64,000 nucleotides of DNA. Origin: Nocardia mexicana NBRC 108244. Lineage in GTDB: Bacteria > Actinomycetota > Actinomycetes > Mycobacteriales > Mycobacteriaceae. The DNA lies in NCBI RefSeq assembly GCF_001613165.1, contig NZ_BDBV01000079.1, positions 34,697 to 98,696 on the forward strand, in the 5' to 3' direction. The translations under genes were made by a program, and so were the position numbers. This document shows positions 51,406 to 60,256 of the stretch, piece after piece; positions within the stretch are counted from its first letter, which is position 1; the number at the start of each line of letters is the position of its first letter. Under the pieces are notes generated by a model. It did no database searches. It worked only from the letters and a program-made list of their open reading frames with translations, and had not been told where the DNA came from.

Positions 51406-51963
51406 GCACTGTCGCTCTCTGTCGATTCCATATTGAGGGTTTCGTTGTTCCGCCCCTCATGTCGATACTCGCCGGATTTCCCTGTCGACGTCGATCCGCC
51501 GAATAGGGGGAACCACCGACCGAACGGCTGGTTTCGACGAATCGACCGGTCCGGTACGGGGCTGCACGGCGGGCCGTGTTTCGGTCTGTTGGGGGATGTC
51601 GTGTTCCCGGTGTTTTCCTAGGCTCGGTGCGGTGGGTCGACCATGGTGTTCGGACCGGGTAGCCGGACGGTTGATGCTCGATCCACACCGCCTCGGGTGA
51701 CCATCGCCCGAAAGCGGATCCCGGCGGTCTGCCGTCGCCGGAACCGGTGCGTGATCGCGACGTTCCTCCTCGGTTCACGATCACGCACCGGCCCATACGG
51801 GTAGCAATCCGCCGAGTGGCTGGAACTATCCGTCTGTCGGCTGGATTCGATCGCCACTCGGCGCGTTGCCGAGACCGCCGTCTTTGATGAACCTGGGGTT
51901 GTACCGTCGTGCGTGGTCAGCACATGACGGGCAAATTCGATACGACAGCGAAGCAGGTCATTC
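51406..51963. other. 558-bp divergent intergenic region with a large hairpin
   Basis: No plausible protein gene is seen between the acidic-peptide gene and the response regulator. The main structure is the 14-bp-stem inverted repeat at 51744-51791. The stretch near 51420-51450 upstream of the peptide gene is comparatively AT-rich and may hold its promoter. Confidence 0.55.
51744..51791. ncRNA. 14-bp stem with 20-base loop (candidate structured RNA element)
   Basis: CCGGTGCGTGATCG (51744-51757) and CGATCACGCACCGG (51778-51791) pair perfectly. The 20-base loop contains CCTCCT on the + strand, an anti-Shine-Dalgarno word. It lies upstream of two divergent genes, so it is not an ordinary terminator. 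It could be an sRNA hairpin, a leader element or a palindromic binding site; transcription is not known. Confidence 0.4.
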
Positions 51964-52632
51964 ATGATTCGGGTGGTGATCGTCGATGACGAGGCGTTGG
52001 TGCGTTCCGGATTCGAGCTGATCTTGGGTTCGGCGCCCGATATCGAGGTGGCGGGGACGAGTGCGGGTGGCGGGGCGGTCGAGCTGATCGGTGCGCAGCG
52101 TCCGGATGTGGTGCTGCTGGATATCCGGATGCCGGAGGTGGACGGGCTGGCCGTGCTGCGCGAGGTGCGGGCGATGAGCGCACCGCCGGTGGTGGCCATG
52201 CTGACGACCTTCGACACCGACGAATACATCGTCACCGCACTGCGTTCCGGTGCGGCGGGCTTTTTGTTGAAGGACACCGAGCCGGACCAGCTGCCGCAGT
52301 TGGTGCGCACGCTGGCGGCCGGGGGAGTGGTCATGTCGCCGAAGGCGGCCGCGACATTGCTGCACGCGGACAACGCGCTGGGCCGGATGGCCGCCACCGA
52401 CGCCGAGGTCGCGCGGGTCGATGCTCTCACCGGCCGGGAACGCGAGGTGCTCGTGCTGCTGGCCGAGGGGTTGTCCAACGCGGAGATCGGCCAGCGGATT
52501 TTTCTGAGCGTGGGAACGGTCAAGGATCATGTCAGTGCGATCCTGACCAAGTTGAGGGTCGGTAGCCGCGTGCAGGCGGCGCTGGTGGCGCAGCGCGCCG
52601 GACTGCTCACCGGGTCACCCGAGGGGCGATGA
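51964..52632 (+). CDS. NarL-type response regulator
   Basis: The 222-residue protein has a receiver domain (MIRVVIVDDEALVRSGFELIL; acidic Asp8/Asp9, phosphorylation site Asp53 in LLDIRMPEVDG, Lys in FLLKDTEP) and a LuxR-type helix-turn-helix (LTGREREVLVLLAEGLSNAEIGQRIFLSVGTVKDHVSAILTKL). It pairs with the histidine kinase whose start overlaps its stop (ATGA, 52629-52632). The ABC half-transporter at 54086 may be an output. Confidence 0.92.
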   Translation: MIRVVIVDDEALVRSGFELILGSAPDIEVAGTSAGGGAVELIGAQRPDVVLLDIRMPEVDGLAVLREVRAMSAPPVVAMLTTFDTDEYIVTALRSGAAGFLLKDTEPDQLPQLVRTLAAGGVVMSPKAAATLLHADNALGRMAATDAEVARVDALTGREREVLVLLAEGLSNAEIGQRIFLSVGTVKDHVSAILTKLRVGSRVQAALVAQRAGLLTGSPEGR

Positions 52633-53717
52633 TGCCGCGGCGGCCACCACAGTGGCTGATCGACGCCGCACTGGTGGCGATCGCGGTGGTCGACGCCTGG
52701 CTGGGCAGTGCTCATCTCGAGCCCGAAGATCTTGTAATGGCCGTGATCGCCTGTGCCGCACTGGTTTTCCGACGGCGGTGGCCGTTGCTCGCGTTCGTGT
52801 TGACGCTGCCGGCGGCGGCGCTGACCGAAATCGTCGTCGCGCCCGCCATCGCCCTCTACACCGTGGCCAAGCAGTCCGCCGATCGGATGGTGCCGCTGGG
52901 TTGCGCGGCCATGGTCGCCGTCGCCATAGCGGTGCCGAGCCCGTTCATGGAGCCCTTCCGCACCGACGCCATCGCCTATACCGCGTACGCGGTGGGGACG
53001 GCCGTCGCACCGGTCTTCTTCGGCCAATTGGTGCGCGCACGAGACGAACTCGCCCAGCGGCTGGTGGAGATCGAGCAGGCGCGTGATCACGAACGCCGGT
53101 TGCACGCGCAGGCCGTGCTGGCCCGCGAACGGGCGCAGATCGGCCGGGAGATGCACGATGTCGTCTCCCATCAGGTCAGCCTGATCGCCGTGCGGGCCGG
53201 GGCGCTGATGGTCGCCGCACCCGATTCCGGCACTCGGGATGCGGCACGCACGATCCGGGAACTGAGTGTCACCACCCTCGAGGAACTGCGGCATCTGGTG
53301 ACGCTGCTGCGGGCATCGGGCGGCAGCAGCACCGAGCTCACACCCCAGCCGACGCTGGCCGACCTGCACACACTCATCGAATCCAGCGGTCTGCCCGTGG
53401 AATTGACCGGCACCCTGCCCGCCGACATCACCGGCGCGGCACAGCGCGCGATCTACCGCACGGTCCAGGAAGCGCTGACCAATGTCCGCAAGCACGCCTC
53501 CGGCGCCACCGCCGAAGTCCGCCTGTTCGCCGAGGCGGACCGGCTCGGTGTGGTCATCGCCAACACGCCGCCCACTCGGACCGCGATCCCGCTGCCCGGA
53601 TCGGGCCACGGTCTCATCGGGCTGGCCGAGCGTGCGGAACTGCTGGATGGACAGCTGGACTGCGGTCGCACCGACGACGGTGGGTTCCGCGTCGAACTGC
53701 GGCTGCCGCGCGGCTGA
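52629..53717 (+). CDS. NarL-type sensor histidine kinase
   Basis: The 362-residue kinase has an N-terminal region of about four membrane segments (residues 10-132), the HisKA_3 helix (RAQIGREMHDVVSHQVSLIAV with His176) and a HATPase domain (TVQEALTNVRKHASG, GHGLIGLAERAELL). It lacks a large external sensor, so it may sense membrane state or a membrane-soluble ligand, as with DesK/LiaS types. Coupled to the response regulator by a 4-bp overlap. Confidence 0.91.
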   Translation: MMPRRPPQWLIDAALVAIAVVDAWLGSAHLEPEDLVMAVIACAALVFRRRWPLLAFVLTLPAAALTEIVVAPAIALYTVAKQSADRMVPLGCAAMVAVAIAVPSPFMEPFRTDAIAYTAYAVGTAVAPVFFGQLVRARDELAQRLVEIEQARDHERRLHAQAVLARERAQIGREMHDVVSHQVSLIAVRAGALMVAAPDSGTRDAARTIRELSVTTLEELRHLVTLLRASGGSSTELTPQPTLADLHTLIESSGLPVELTGTLPADITGAAQRAIYRTVQEALTNVRKHASGATAEVRLFAEADRLGVVIANTPPTRTAIPLPGSGHGLIGLAERAELLDGQLDCGRTDDGGFRVELRLPRG

Positions 53718-54085
53718 ATCATCAGCAGTGTCGGCACCCGTGCGTTGCTTACCCCTCCATCGGCAGGGGTTGATACCACCACCCGGCGGGTTCCTCCGCG
53801 GATATCGAGTCTGCAGAATCGGAGGTGCGCTGTGAGTCAGGCACAGCGCGCGCCACCGCTACCGGACGGCGGTGGCAGGCCGCGCCCGACGCGGAGACGA
53901 CGGGTATCCGTGGCCCTACCCCTCACCGCGGATACCCGTCGGCACCGGCGATCACCGCGGCAGCGGCGACCGGGATCGCCGGATGGCGGACAGGTCCCGC
54001 CGGGTGGCTGGATCTCCCCGGTCGAATGGCTGGAAGTTCGCTAGTGCCGTGTGAGTGCGGCTGCGGGGAACTTACGGTCGAGGAT
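53718..54085. other. 368-bp intergenic region with two hairpins
   Basis: No gene is seen. It holds a small hairpin (ACCCCT 53751-53756 with AGGGGT 53765-53770) just after the kinase stop, which may be a weak terminator, and a strong 13-bp stem at 53898-53941. The open frame that runs from 53825 into the ABC gene is low-complexity and unlikely to be translated. Confidence 0.5.
53898..53941. ncRNA. 13-bp stem with 18-base C-rich loop (candidate structured element)
   Basis: CGACGGGTATCCG (53898-53910) pairs with CGGATACCCGTCG (53929-53941). The loop, TGGCCCTACCCCTCACCG, is C-rich. It resembles in design the hairpin at 51744-51791, and the two bracket the two-component system. A terminator, a riboregulator or an operator are all possible. 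Confidence 0.4.
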
Positions 54086-55840
54086 ATGGATAGTTCGCCG
54101 CATTTCGGGCGGCTTCGTGTGCTGTGGTCGTTCGTCGCTCCGCATCGTGGCGCGCTCGCCGTCGGGTGCGTGCTCGCGGTGCTGAGCGCTGCCGCGGGTC
54201 TGGCGACGCCCATGATCACGAAGTGGGTGCTCGACGCGGTGGGGTCGGGCGCCTCGCTGGTGACCCCTGTGGCGACGCTGCTGGCGCTGTCGGTGTTCAG
54301 CGCGTCGGTGCTGTGCTTCGAGTGGATTCTGCTGGGCACGGTCGGGGAACGCGTGGTGCTCGACGCACGGAAATCTCTGGTGCACAGGTACTTTCGGGCG
54401 ACGATACCGTCGCTGACTCGTCGGCCGGTGGGTGAGCTGGTTACCCGGGTCACCTCCGACACGGTGCTGTTACACGAGGCGACGTCGTCGAGTCTGATCG
54501 GTTTGGTCAACGGCACGGTGATGCTGGTCGGCACGCTGGTGATGATGGCTGTGCTGGACCTGACGCTGTTCGCGGCCACGCTCGTGGCCGTGGCCGCAGT
54601 GGGTGTGCTGTTCCTGGCGTTGATGCCGGGTGTGGCGACCGAGCGCCAGCGGGCGCAGCAGCGTTTGGGCCTGGTCGGTGGCGCCTTGGAAGGGGCGTTG
54701 CACGCGATTCGCACGGTGAAGGCCGGCCGTGCCGAGCAGCGCCAGTCCGAGCGCATCATCGCCGACGCCCGGACGTCGACCGAGCATGCCCTGCGGGCGG
54801 TGCGCCGGGAGGCGATCGCGTCGGGGATCACGTGGACGGGTGTGGAGGTCGCGATCGTCGTGATCCTCGCCTTCGGCGCGTGGCGGGTCGGGCACGGCGC
54901 GCTCGCGTTGTCCAGCCTGGTCGCGTTCCTGCTGTACGCGTTCGCGCTGATCGAGCCGGTCACCGGGCTCGGGCAACAGGTGATGGAGCTGCAACGCGGT
55001 ATCGCGGCGGCGGGCCGCATCCGCGAGATGGAACAGCTGGAGATCGAAACCGACTCCGCCGCAACCGGAACCGAGTGGCCAACCACCTCCGGTACGGACC
55101 CGGTGCTCGAATTACGCGGTGTCACAGCCGGTTACGAAGGCCGAGAAGCTCCCGCCCTGCGAAATATCGATCTGGTCGTGCCGGGGCGCGGGCATATCGC
55201 GGTCGTGGGCCCGTCCGGGTCGGGTAAGACCACGCTGCTGTCGCTGATCATGCGTTTCCTGGAACCGCGGCAGGGCACGCTGACGTTGCACGGGCGGCCG
55301 TACGCCGACTACGGGCATGCCGGGGTGCGGGCGCGACTGGCCTACGTCGAACAGGACACCCCGGTGGTCCCGGGAACCATCCGGGAGAACCTGCTCTACT
55401 CCTGCCCCGAGGCCTCCGAGGAGGACCTCGCCACGGTCGTGCGGGCGACCCGGCTGCAGGAGGTGATCGCCGCACAGGAATACGGTCTGGACACGCCGCT
55501 GAGTTCGTCGTCGGTCTCCAGCGGCCAACGCCAGCGCATCGCCGTCGCGCGGGCGCTGCTCGGCGCACCCGACGTACTGCTGCTCGACGAGGCGACCGCC
55601 CACGCCGACGGCATCACCGAAGCCGCGATTCACGAGTGCATCCGTCAGCGGGCGCGGGTGGGCGCCGTAATCACTGTGGCGCACCGACTTTCGACGGTCG
55701 TCGACGCCGACCACATCGTGGTGCTGCAGGACGGCCGTATCCGCGCCCAGGGCTCGCATGCCGAGCTGGTGGAAACCGATGAGCTGTACCGCGAGCTGGT
55801 GAGCGCGTTGCGGATCGAGGAACGCGCCGCGGTCCGCTGA
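54086..55840 (+). CDS. ABC half-transporter (fused permease and ATPase)
   Basis: The 584-residue protein has six membrane segments (residues about 15-300) and a C-terminal ATPase: Walker A GPSGSGKTT, Q-loop AYVEQDTPVV, signature SVSSGQRQR, Walker B VLLLDEATAHAD, and switch His in TVAHRLST. The signature departs from the usual LSGGQ (Ser-Val-Ser-Ser-Gly-Gln), while the other motifs are intact. It probably works as a homodimeric exporter of lipid or drug. ATG at 54086 has GAGGAT upstream. Confidence 0.92.
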   Translation: MDSSPHFGRLRVLWSFVAPHRGALAVGCVLAVLSAAAGLATPMITKWVLDAVGSGASLVTPVATLLALSVFSASVLCFEWILLGTVGERVVLDARKSLVHRYFRATIPSLTRRPVGELVTRVTSDTVLLHEATSSSLIGLVNGTVMLVGTLVMMAVLDLTLFAATLVAVAAVGVLFLALMPGVATERQRAQQRLGLVGGALEGALHAIRTVKAGRAEQRQSERIIADARTSTEHALRAVRREAIASGITWTGVEVAIVVILAFGAWRVGHGALALSSLVAFLLYAFALIEPVTGLGQQVMELQRGIAAAGRIREMEQLEIETDSAATGTEWPTTSGTDPVLELRGVTAGYEGREAPALRNIDLVVPGRGHIAVVGPSGSGKTTLLSLIMRFLEPRQGTLTLHGRPYADYGHAGVRARLAYVEQDTPVVPGTIRENLLYSCPEASEEDLATVVRATRLQEVIAAQEYGLDTPLSSSSVSSGQRQRIAVARALLGAPDVLLLDEATAHADGITEAAIHECIRQRARVGAVITVAHRLSTVVDADHIVVLQDGRIRAQGSHAELVETDELYRELVSALRIEERAAVR

Positions 55841-55918
55841 GGTAGGCGGGTCGGCCCTGCGGGACGAACTCGATCGTGTTCGGGCTGTTGGCATTCAACA
55901 TCCTGAACGACGAGCAGG

Positions 55919-55947
55919 CCGGGTGACGCGTGCGGCGTGTCACCCGG
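55919..55947. terminator. Stem-loop between convergent genes
   Basis: CCGGGTGAC (55919-55927) pairs with GTCACCCGG (55939-55947) around an 11-base loop. It lies between the ends of the ABC transporter (55840) and the DUF418 gene (55959), closest to the latter. Confidence 0.7.
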
Positions 55948-55958
55948 TCAGGGGAAGG

Positions 55959-57173
55959 TCAGCGGATGTATTTCGCGGGCTTGGTGGCGATGTTGAGCAG
56001 GTACTCCAGAGGTCCGCGGCGGAAGTAACGGGACCAGATCGTAGCGAACACGGTGACTACGAGGATCAGCACGAGCAGTGGCGCCCAGGAGGTCTGACTG
56101 TCGCCGTCGGGACCGGCGGGCATGGACAGCGCGGACATGGCGACGAAGTGGCCGACGTAGGCGGTCAGGGACATGGCGCCCACGGCGATGAGCGGCGCCG
56201 CCAGGCGGCGCAGCCACGGCAGCCGGTCCATTGCCGCCGTCGCGCCCACGATCACGAGGATCGCGACGCCCACGCTGCCGATGATGTCGAAGGTCGTGCC
56301 GCTGTGCGGTCCGGCCAGCAACAGCGACGACGCCCCCTGGGAGGGGAACGCGCTGCCCGCCCCGGGCGCGCTACCTGTGGAGGGTGGCATGGACTCCGCC
56401 ATACTCTTCAGCGCCTCCGGGCCGCCCAGCAGCCGGGACATGCCGTAAGCGAGCAAGGTGAGGGTGGCGCCGAGTGCGGCCACGCGCACCCGCACCGCGG
56501 TGGCGGCCACGTCGAGTCGGGCCAGCGCCATGCCGGCGATGACGAACGGCATCCAGGTGATGGTCGGGTACATGCCGGTGAGCAGCAGATCGAGAACGCC
56601 TACATTGCTGAGCTTTTCGAGCGGGTCGTAGGCGTTGATGCTCTGCTGGATCGAATCGGTCAGGGCCCATTTCAGCAGGAACGCCAGCTGCGGGGTGATG
56701 AGCGCGAGCGCGGCCGCGATGATCGCGAGTGTCTTGGCACTCAGCCGGACCAGCGGCAGGGCCAGTAGGAAGAAGACCCCGTAGAAGGCCAGGATCACCA
56801 CGTCCCCGTAGACCATCGTCATCGCGGTGCCCACCGTGATGAGGACCAGGGCGCGGATCGCGATCCGGGCTTTCGCCTGCCGGCCCGCCAGACCGGTCTT
56901 CGGGTTCCGCCTCCCGGCGATCAGCAGGAGTGAAAACCCGGCGAGGGTGGCGAACAGCACCGAGGAGTGGCCGTCGGCCAGGTACCGAATCCAGCTGCCG
57001 ACTCCGTCGGTGGCCGACAGCGGGGGACCGACGTGCACGGTGTACATGCCGAACACCGCCAGCGCCCGGGCCAGGTCCACCCCGACCAGCCGCGCTGTCG
57101 AGGGACCCGGCGTGGTGTCTGCGGGCGTCGGTGCGGGCTGCGGAGGTGTCTCCTGCGGCTTCGTCGAGGTCAT
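55959..57173 (-). CDS. DUF1624/DUF418-type membrane acyltransferase homologue
   Basis: The 404-residue protein has about ten membrane segments. The N-terminal RLVGVDLARALAVFGMYTVHVGP is the DUF1624 (heparan-alpha-glucosaminide N-acetyltransferase-like) start with the conserved His of this group, and the C-terminal WSRYFRRGPLEYLL is the DUF418 signature. Such proteins may transfer acetyl groups across the membrane; substrate unknown. A Pro/Thr-rich N-terminal tail precedes the first helix. Confidence 0.86.
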   Translation of the reverse strand: MTSTKPQETPPQPAPTPADTTPGPSTARLVGVDLARALAVFGMYTVHVGPPLSATDGVGSWIRYLADGHSSVLFATLAGFSLLLIAGRRNPKTGLAGRQAKARIAIRALVLITVGTAMTMVYGDVVILAFYGVFFLLALPLVRLSAKTLAIIAAALALITPQLAFLLKWALTDSIQQSINAYDPLEKLSNVGVLDLLLTGMYPTITWMPFVIAGMALARLDVAATAVRVRVAALGATLTLLAYGMSRLLGGPEALKSMAESMPPSTGSAPGAGSAFPSQGASSLLLAGPHSGTTFDIIGSVGVAILVIVGATAAMDRLPWLRRLAAPLIAVGAMSLTAYVGHFVAMSALSMPAGPDGDSQTSWAPLLVLILVVTVFATIWSRYFRRGPLEYLLNIATKPAKYIR

Positions 57174-57286
57174 ACGGACAATGTCGCCGTCGCGGCGGGC
57201 GGTGGACCATCCGGCAGGTTTCGGTTTCCGCCCCGCCGATCGGCGGAATCTGGTCTGTCAACGCGGGCGACAACTTTCGGAACAGT

Positions 57287-57318
57287 CCGAGGGGTGACAC
57301 CGCGGTGCCACCCCTCGG
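57287..57318. terminator. Stem-loop after the secreted-protein gene
   Basis: CCGAGGGGTG (57287-57296) pairs with CACCCCTCGG (57309-57318); the 12-base loop is itself nearly palindromic (CACCGCGGTG). It lies 62 bp beyond the stop of the gene at 57380-58081 on the minus strand and before the next start. Confidence 0.7.
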
Positions 57319-57379
57319 AAAAGAACTCAGCCGCTACCGGGATGAGCCGCTGGGCGGCATTGCGGGCCCGCCCTGTTTG

Positions 57380-58081
57380 TCACTTGCCCGGTGCCGGGAC
57401 GAACGGCTGGTTGATCGTGGTGAAGTATTGCGCTGCGGCCAGGATGGCCACGGGGGCGGTGACCAGGATCTGTCCGGCCAGGGTGCCCAGGGCGCCGATG
57501 GCGACGATGCCGCCGAGGCAGCCGACCACCGCGGCGGGGACGAACGGGCCGAACATGCCGACGATGGTGGCGGCGGCGACGGTCGCGCCCGCGATACCAC
57601 CGAGCACGCAGCCCACGGCGCCGCCGGCGATCCCGCCGACCAGCGTTCCGATCGTGGCGCCCGCGCTGATGGTGCTGGTCATGCGAGACCAGGCGGCCAG
57701 TTCGCGATCGTAGGGGGTTTTGAACGGGGCCTGATCCTCGTACGGCAGGGCCACCGGCTGGTAGGTGGCGTGGGCGAGATCGAACCGGGGAGTCAAAGTG
57801 GCGGTCCGGTCGTGAATCTCGGTGGCGATCGGGAACACGAAGTCGTCCACGCGGAACGACAGTTCCGTACCGGCCAGCACCGCTCCGTTCGATGCCTTGA
57901 TCTTGAAAACGCCGTCCTCGACGGCCATTGCTCCCGCGTCGGTCGAAATGATCGTCGACTCTCGGTTTGTCGTCGTCGTGTAATGCACAGCCTCGGCATC
58001 GGTGGGCGCGGCGCCCGCGATTCCGGCCGTGGCGGCCAGGCAGCTGGCGAACAGTGCCCCGGCGGTAGTGGTTTTCCTCAT
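57380..58081 (-). CDS. Secreted protein with glycine-rich hydrophobic C-terminal half
   Basis: The 233-residue protein has a Sec signal (RKTTTAGALFASCLAATAGIAGAAP), a beta-rich middle (residues 30-115) and a C-terminal half made of Gly/Ala-rich hydrophobic stretches (ISAGATIGTLVGGIAGGAVGCVLGGIAGATVAAA shortened here; then AAVVGCLGGIVAIGALG). The glycine-zipper-like pattern suggests insertion into or association with a membrane, possibly the outer mycolate layer. Such proteins are common in Nocardia and Rhodococcus, function unknown. ATG 58081 follows GAGGGAAAT. Confidence 0.75.
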   Translation of the reverse strand: MRKTTTAGALFASCLAATAGIAGAAPTDAEAVHYTTTTNRESTIISTDAGAMAVEDGVFKIKASNGAVLAGTELSFRVDDFVFPIATEIHDRTATLTPRFDLAHATYQPVALPYEDQAPFKTPYDRELAAWSRMTSTISAGATIGTLVGGIAGGAVGCVLGGIAGATVAAATIVGMFGPFVPAAVVGCLGGIVAIGALGTLAGQILVTAPVAILAAAQYFTTINQPFVPAPGK

Positions 58082-58322
58082 CAATTTCCCTCATTCAACG
58101 TGCTCTCGGGCAGGCCGGTGACGTTATTTCTGGTTCGGGACGACCTGTTCGAGAGGACCTACGGCGTCCGGCAAGTATTCGGGCGCGAATGATCGCTCCG
58201 CTATCCGCCGACTAGCGGTCCGCTATCCCCCAACTGTCGGAAAATCGATCGATCGCCCATTTGCGAGCGAATTCGGCCCTGGGGCGGCAGCTGGGCACCT
58301 TCGCCGTCGAAAGCGCGCTACT

Positions 58323-58333
58323 TGCCAGTGGCA
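58323..58333. promoter_or_regulatory. TetR-type operator TGCCA-N-TGGCA, copy 1
   Basis: TGCCA-G-TGGCA is a perfect inverted repeat 62 bp upstream of the dehydrogenase start. A second, longer copy is centred 46 bp downstream. Confidence 0.5.
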
Positions 58334-58367
58334 GGTAGTGCCGTCTAGGCTCGGCTCTCAGTCGAAA

Positions 58368-58380
58368 CTGCCACTGGCAG
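58368..58380. promoter_or_regulatory. TetR-type operator CTGCCA-N-TGGCAG, copy 2
   Basis: CTGCCA-C-TGGCAG ends 14 bp before the dehydrogenase ATG (58395) and overlaps its ribosome-site region. It is the probable site of the TetR encoded just downstream of the dehydrogenase. Confidence 0.55.
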
Positions 58381-58394
58381 GGAAGGGTCTGGAA

Positions 58395-59606
58395 ATGACG
58401 TTCTCGATGCAGCTCTCCGATGATCAGCGCGATCTGATCGATTGGTCGCGCCGATTCGCCACCGAGGTCATGCGGCCCGCCGCGGAAGATGCGGACGAGC
58501 GCGAGGAAGTGCCGTGGGGCGTGGTGGAGGAGGCTGCGAAGATCGGCTTGTACAGCTGGGATGCGATGGCTCAGATGTCGGGTGATCCTTCCGGATTGTC
58601 GTTGTCGCTGCTGGCCGAGGAGTTGTTCTGGGGCGATGCCGGTACTGCGATGGTCATGTTCGGCACCAACCTCGCTGTGGGTGGTCTGTTGTCGGCGGGC
58701 ACCGGTGATCAGATCGCGGAGTGGGCGCCGCAGATGTATGGCGATGCCGCCGAGCCGCAGGTCGCGGCCTTTTGTGTCTCCGAGCCGGAGGCGGGGTCGG
58801 ATGTGTCGAATCTGCGGACCCGTGCCCGGTACGACGAACGCACCGACGAGTGGGTCATCAATGGACAGAAGGCGTGGATCACCAATGGCGGCATCGCGTC
58901 GACGCATGTCGTTGTCGCGGCGGTGGAGCCGGAGCTGAAGGCGCGCGGGCAGGCCACATTCATCATTCCCGAAGGCATATCGGGCATTCAGAGCACTCGG
59001 AAGATCAAGAAGCTGGGGCTGAAGGCATCTCATACGGCCGATGTGTTCTTCGACGAGGTCCGAGTGCCGGGCCGATGCCTGCTCGGAGGGCGAGACAAAC
59101 TCCGAGAGCGCCTGGCGCGGGCACGCGAAGGCACTCGAACCAGCACGCAGAACGCGATGCAGACGTTCGAATTGACTCGCCCGATCGTCGGCGCCCAGGC
59201 ATTGGGCATTGCTCGCGCGTCCTACGATTACGCGCTGGATTACGCCAAGAACAGGGTGGCGTTCGGGCGCCCGATCATCGAAAACCAAGCGATTGCCTTC
59301 ACTCTTGCCGATATGCGTACCGAGATCGACGCGGCCCGGCTGCTCGTCCATCGAGCCGCGTGGATGGGACGAAACGGGCAACCGTTCGCCGGTGGGGAGG
59401 GATCGATGTCCAAGCTGAAGGCGAGCGAGGTGGCGGTGTGGGCGGCCGAGCGCGCGGTCCAGATCCTGGGTGGCGCCGGTTACAGCCGCGATCACCCTGT
59501 CGAGCGGTTCTACCGCGACGCGAAGATATACACGATCTTCGAGGGCACGTCCGAGATCCAGCGGCTCGTCATTTCGCGCGCACTGTCCGGCGTCCACATC
59601 CGATGA
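58395..59606 (+). CDS. Acyl-CoA dehydrogenase
   Basis: The 403-residue protein has the ACAD pattern: FCVSEPEAGSDVSNLRTRA flavin loop, WITNGGIASTHVVVA, KKLGLKASHTADVFFDEVRVP, GRPIIENQAIAFTLADM and RFYRDAKIYTIFEGTSEIQRLVISR. The catalytic base of short/medium-chain enzymes, Glu in YTIFEGTSEIQ, is present. It oxidises acyl-CoA to enoyl-CoA with FAD. The TetR gene 35 bp downstream is probably its regulator. Confidence 0.93.
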   Translation: MTFSMQLSDDQRDLIDWSRRFATEVMRPAAEDADEREEVPWGVVEEAAKIGLYSWDAMAQMSGDPSGLSLSLLAEELFWGDAGTAMVMFGTNLAVGGLLSAGTGDQIAEWAPQMYGDAAEPQVAAFCVSEPEAGSDVSNLRTRARYDERTDEWVINGQKAWITNGGIASTHVVVAAVEPELKARGQATFIIPEGISGIQSTRKIKKLGLKASHTADVFFDEVRVPGRCLLGGRDKLRERLARAREGTRTSTQNAMQTFELTRPIVGAQALGIARASYDYALDYAKNRVAFGRPIIENQAIAFTLADMRTEIDAARLLVHRAAWMGRNGQPFAGGEGSMSKLKASEVAVWAAERAVQILGGAGYSRDHPVERFYRDAKIYTIFEGTSEIQRLVISRALSGVHIR

Positions 59607-59641
59607 CCACCCGATGAGCGGGCGTGGTCCATACTTCCCTC

Positions 59642-60256
59642 ATGCCCGATGACGTTGCTCACCGCGCGGATACCGCTACTCGATCGGGCGCGCGGGAGCG
59701 AGTGCTGCGCGCCGCCATCGACGAACTGACCGAGGTGGGATCGGAGCGAGCGAGCCTGCGATCAATCGCACGCCGGGTCGGAATCACGCACCAAGGAATT
59801 GCGCACTACTTTCCCGATCGGACATCGTTGTTCACCGAAATTGCGGTCAACGGGTTCGAAGAACTCGTCCGGCGTTCTCGGCGGGCCCTGGAACCGGCCG
59901 AGGTGCCCATGCCGATCGGCACGCCGGTGGCTGCACTCGGTCAGGTGTACGTCGAGTTCGCCAGAGACCGACCGGCTCAGTTCGGTCTCATGTTCGGATC
60001 CGGCCTGGTCGATCGACACGCCGAAGCGCTGACCGACGCCCGGCAGCGCATGTGGAAGCTGCTGCTCGCGGTTGTGTCGGCCGAATGCGAAAAAGGCTGG
60101 GGCGCCGGTGTCGAACCACGCATCCTCGCCGTGGCGTGCTGGGGATCCGCCCACGGACTGGCAACGCTGGAACGCGTCGAGGGCGACGCCCTGCCGAGAT
60201 CGACAGGCTCCGAAGATGTCCTCCAACTGATCACCCACGCAGTGGGACATCGCTGA
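59642..60256 (+). CDS. TetR-family regulator of acyl-CoA metabolism
   Basis: The 204-residue protein has the helix-turn-helix ASLRSIARRVGITHQGIAHYFPDRTSLFTEI and a C-terminal bundle with WGSAHGLATL. ATG at 59642 (MPDDVAHRADTATRSG) is chosen over GTG 59624. Its place right behind the acyl-CoA dehydrogenase fits a FadR-like repressor released by acyl-CoA. It is the last gene before the lower-GC island. Confidence 0.89.
   Translation: MPDDVAHRADTATRSGARERVLRAAIDELTEVGSERASLRSIARRVGITHQGIAHYFPDRTSLFTEIAVNGFEELVRRSRRALEPAEVPMPIGTPVAALGQVYVEFARDRPAQFGLMFGSGLVDRHAEALTDARQRMWKLLLAVVSAECEKGWGAGVEPRILAVACWGSAHGLATLERVEGDALPRSTGSEDVLQLITHAVGHR

Larger units (their letters stand above)
58082..58394. other. 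313-bp divergent promoter region
   Basis: The region separates the secreted-protein gene from the acyl-CoA dehydrogenase. It contains the two TGCCA-N-TGGCA sites at 58323-58333 and 58368-58380 and nothing else I can recognise. Confidence 0.6.

Noticed and set aside
53898..53941. Member of the known actinobacterial 6C small-RNA family
   Set aside because: The loop is C-rich, but I see only one such hairpin here and not the paired C-run hairpins that define the family.
53825..54085. N-terminal extension of the ABC transporter frame
   Set aside because: The 87 extra residues are Arg/Pro/Gly-rich with no membrane or domain features and cover the strong hairpin at 53898-53941; the ATG at 54086 matches the usual family start.
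56930..58192. 420-codon open frame on the + strand
   Set aside because: Antisense to the DUF418 and secreted-protein genes, which carry membrane segments and a signal peptide.
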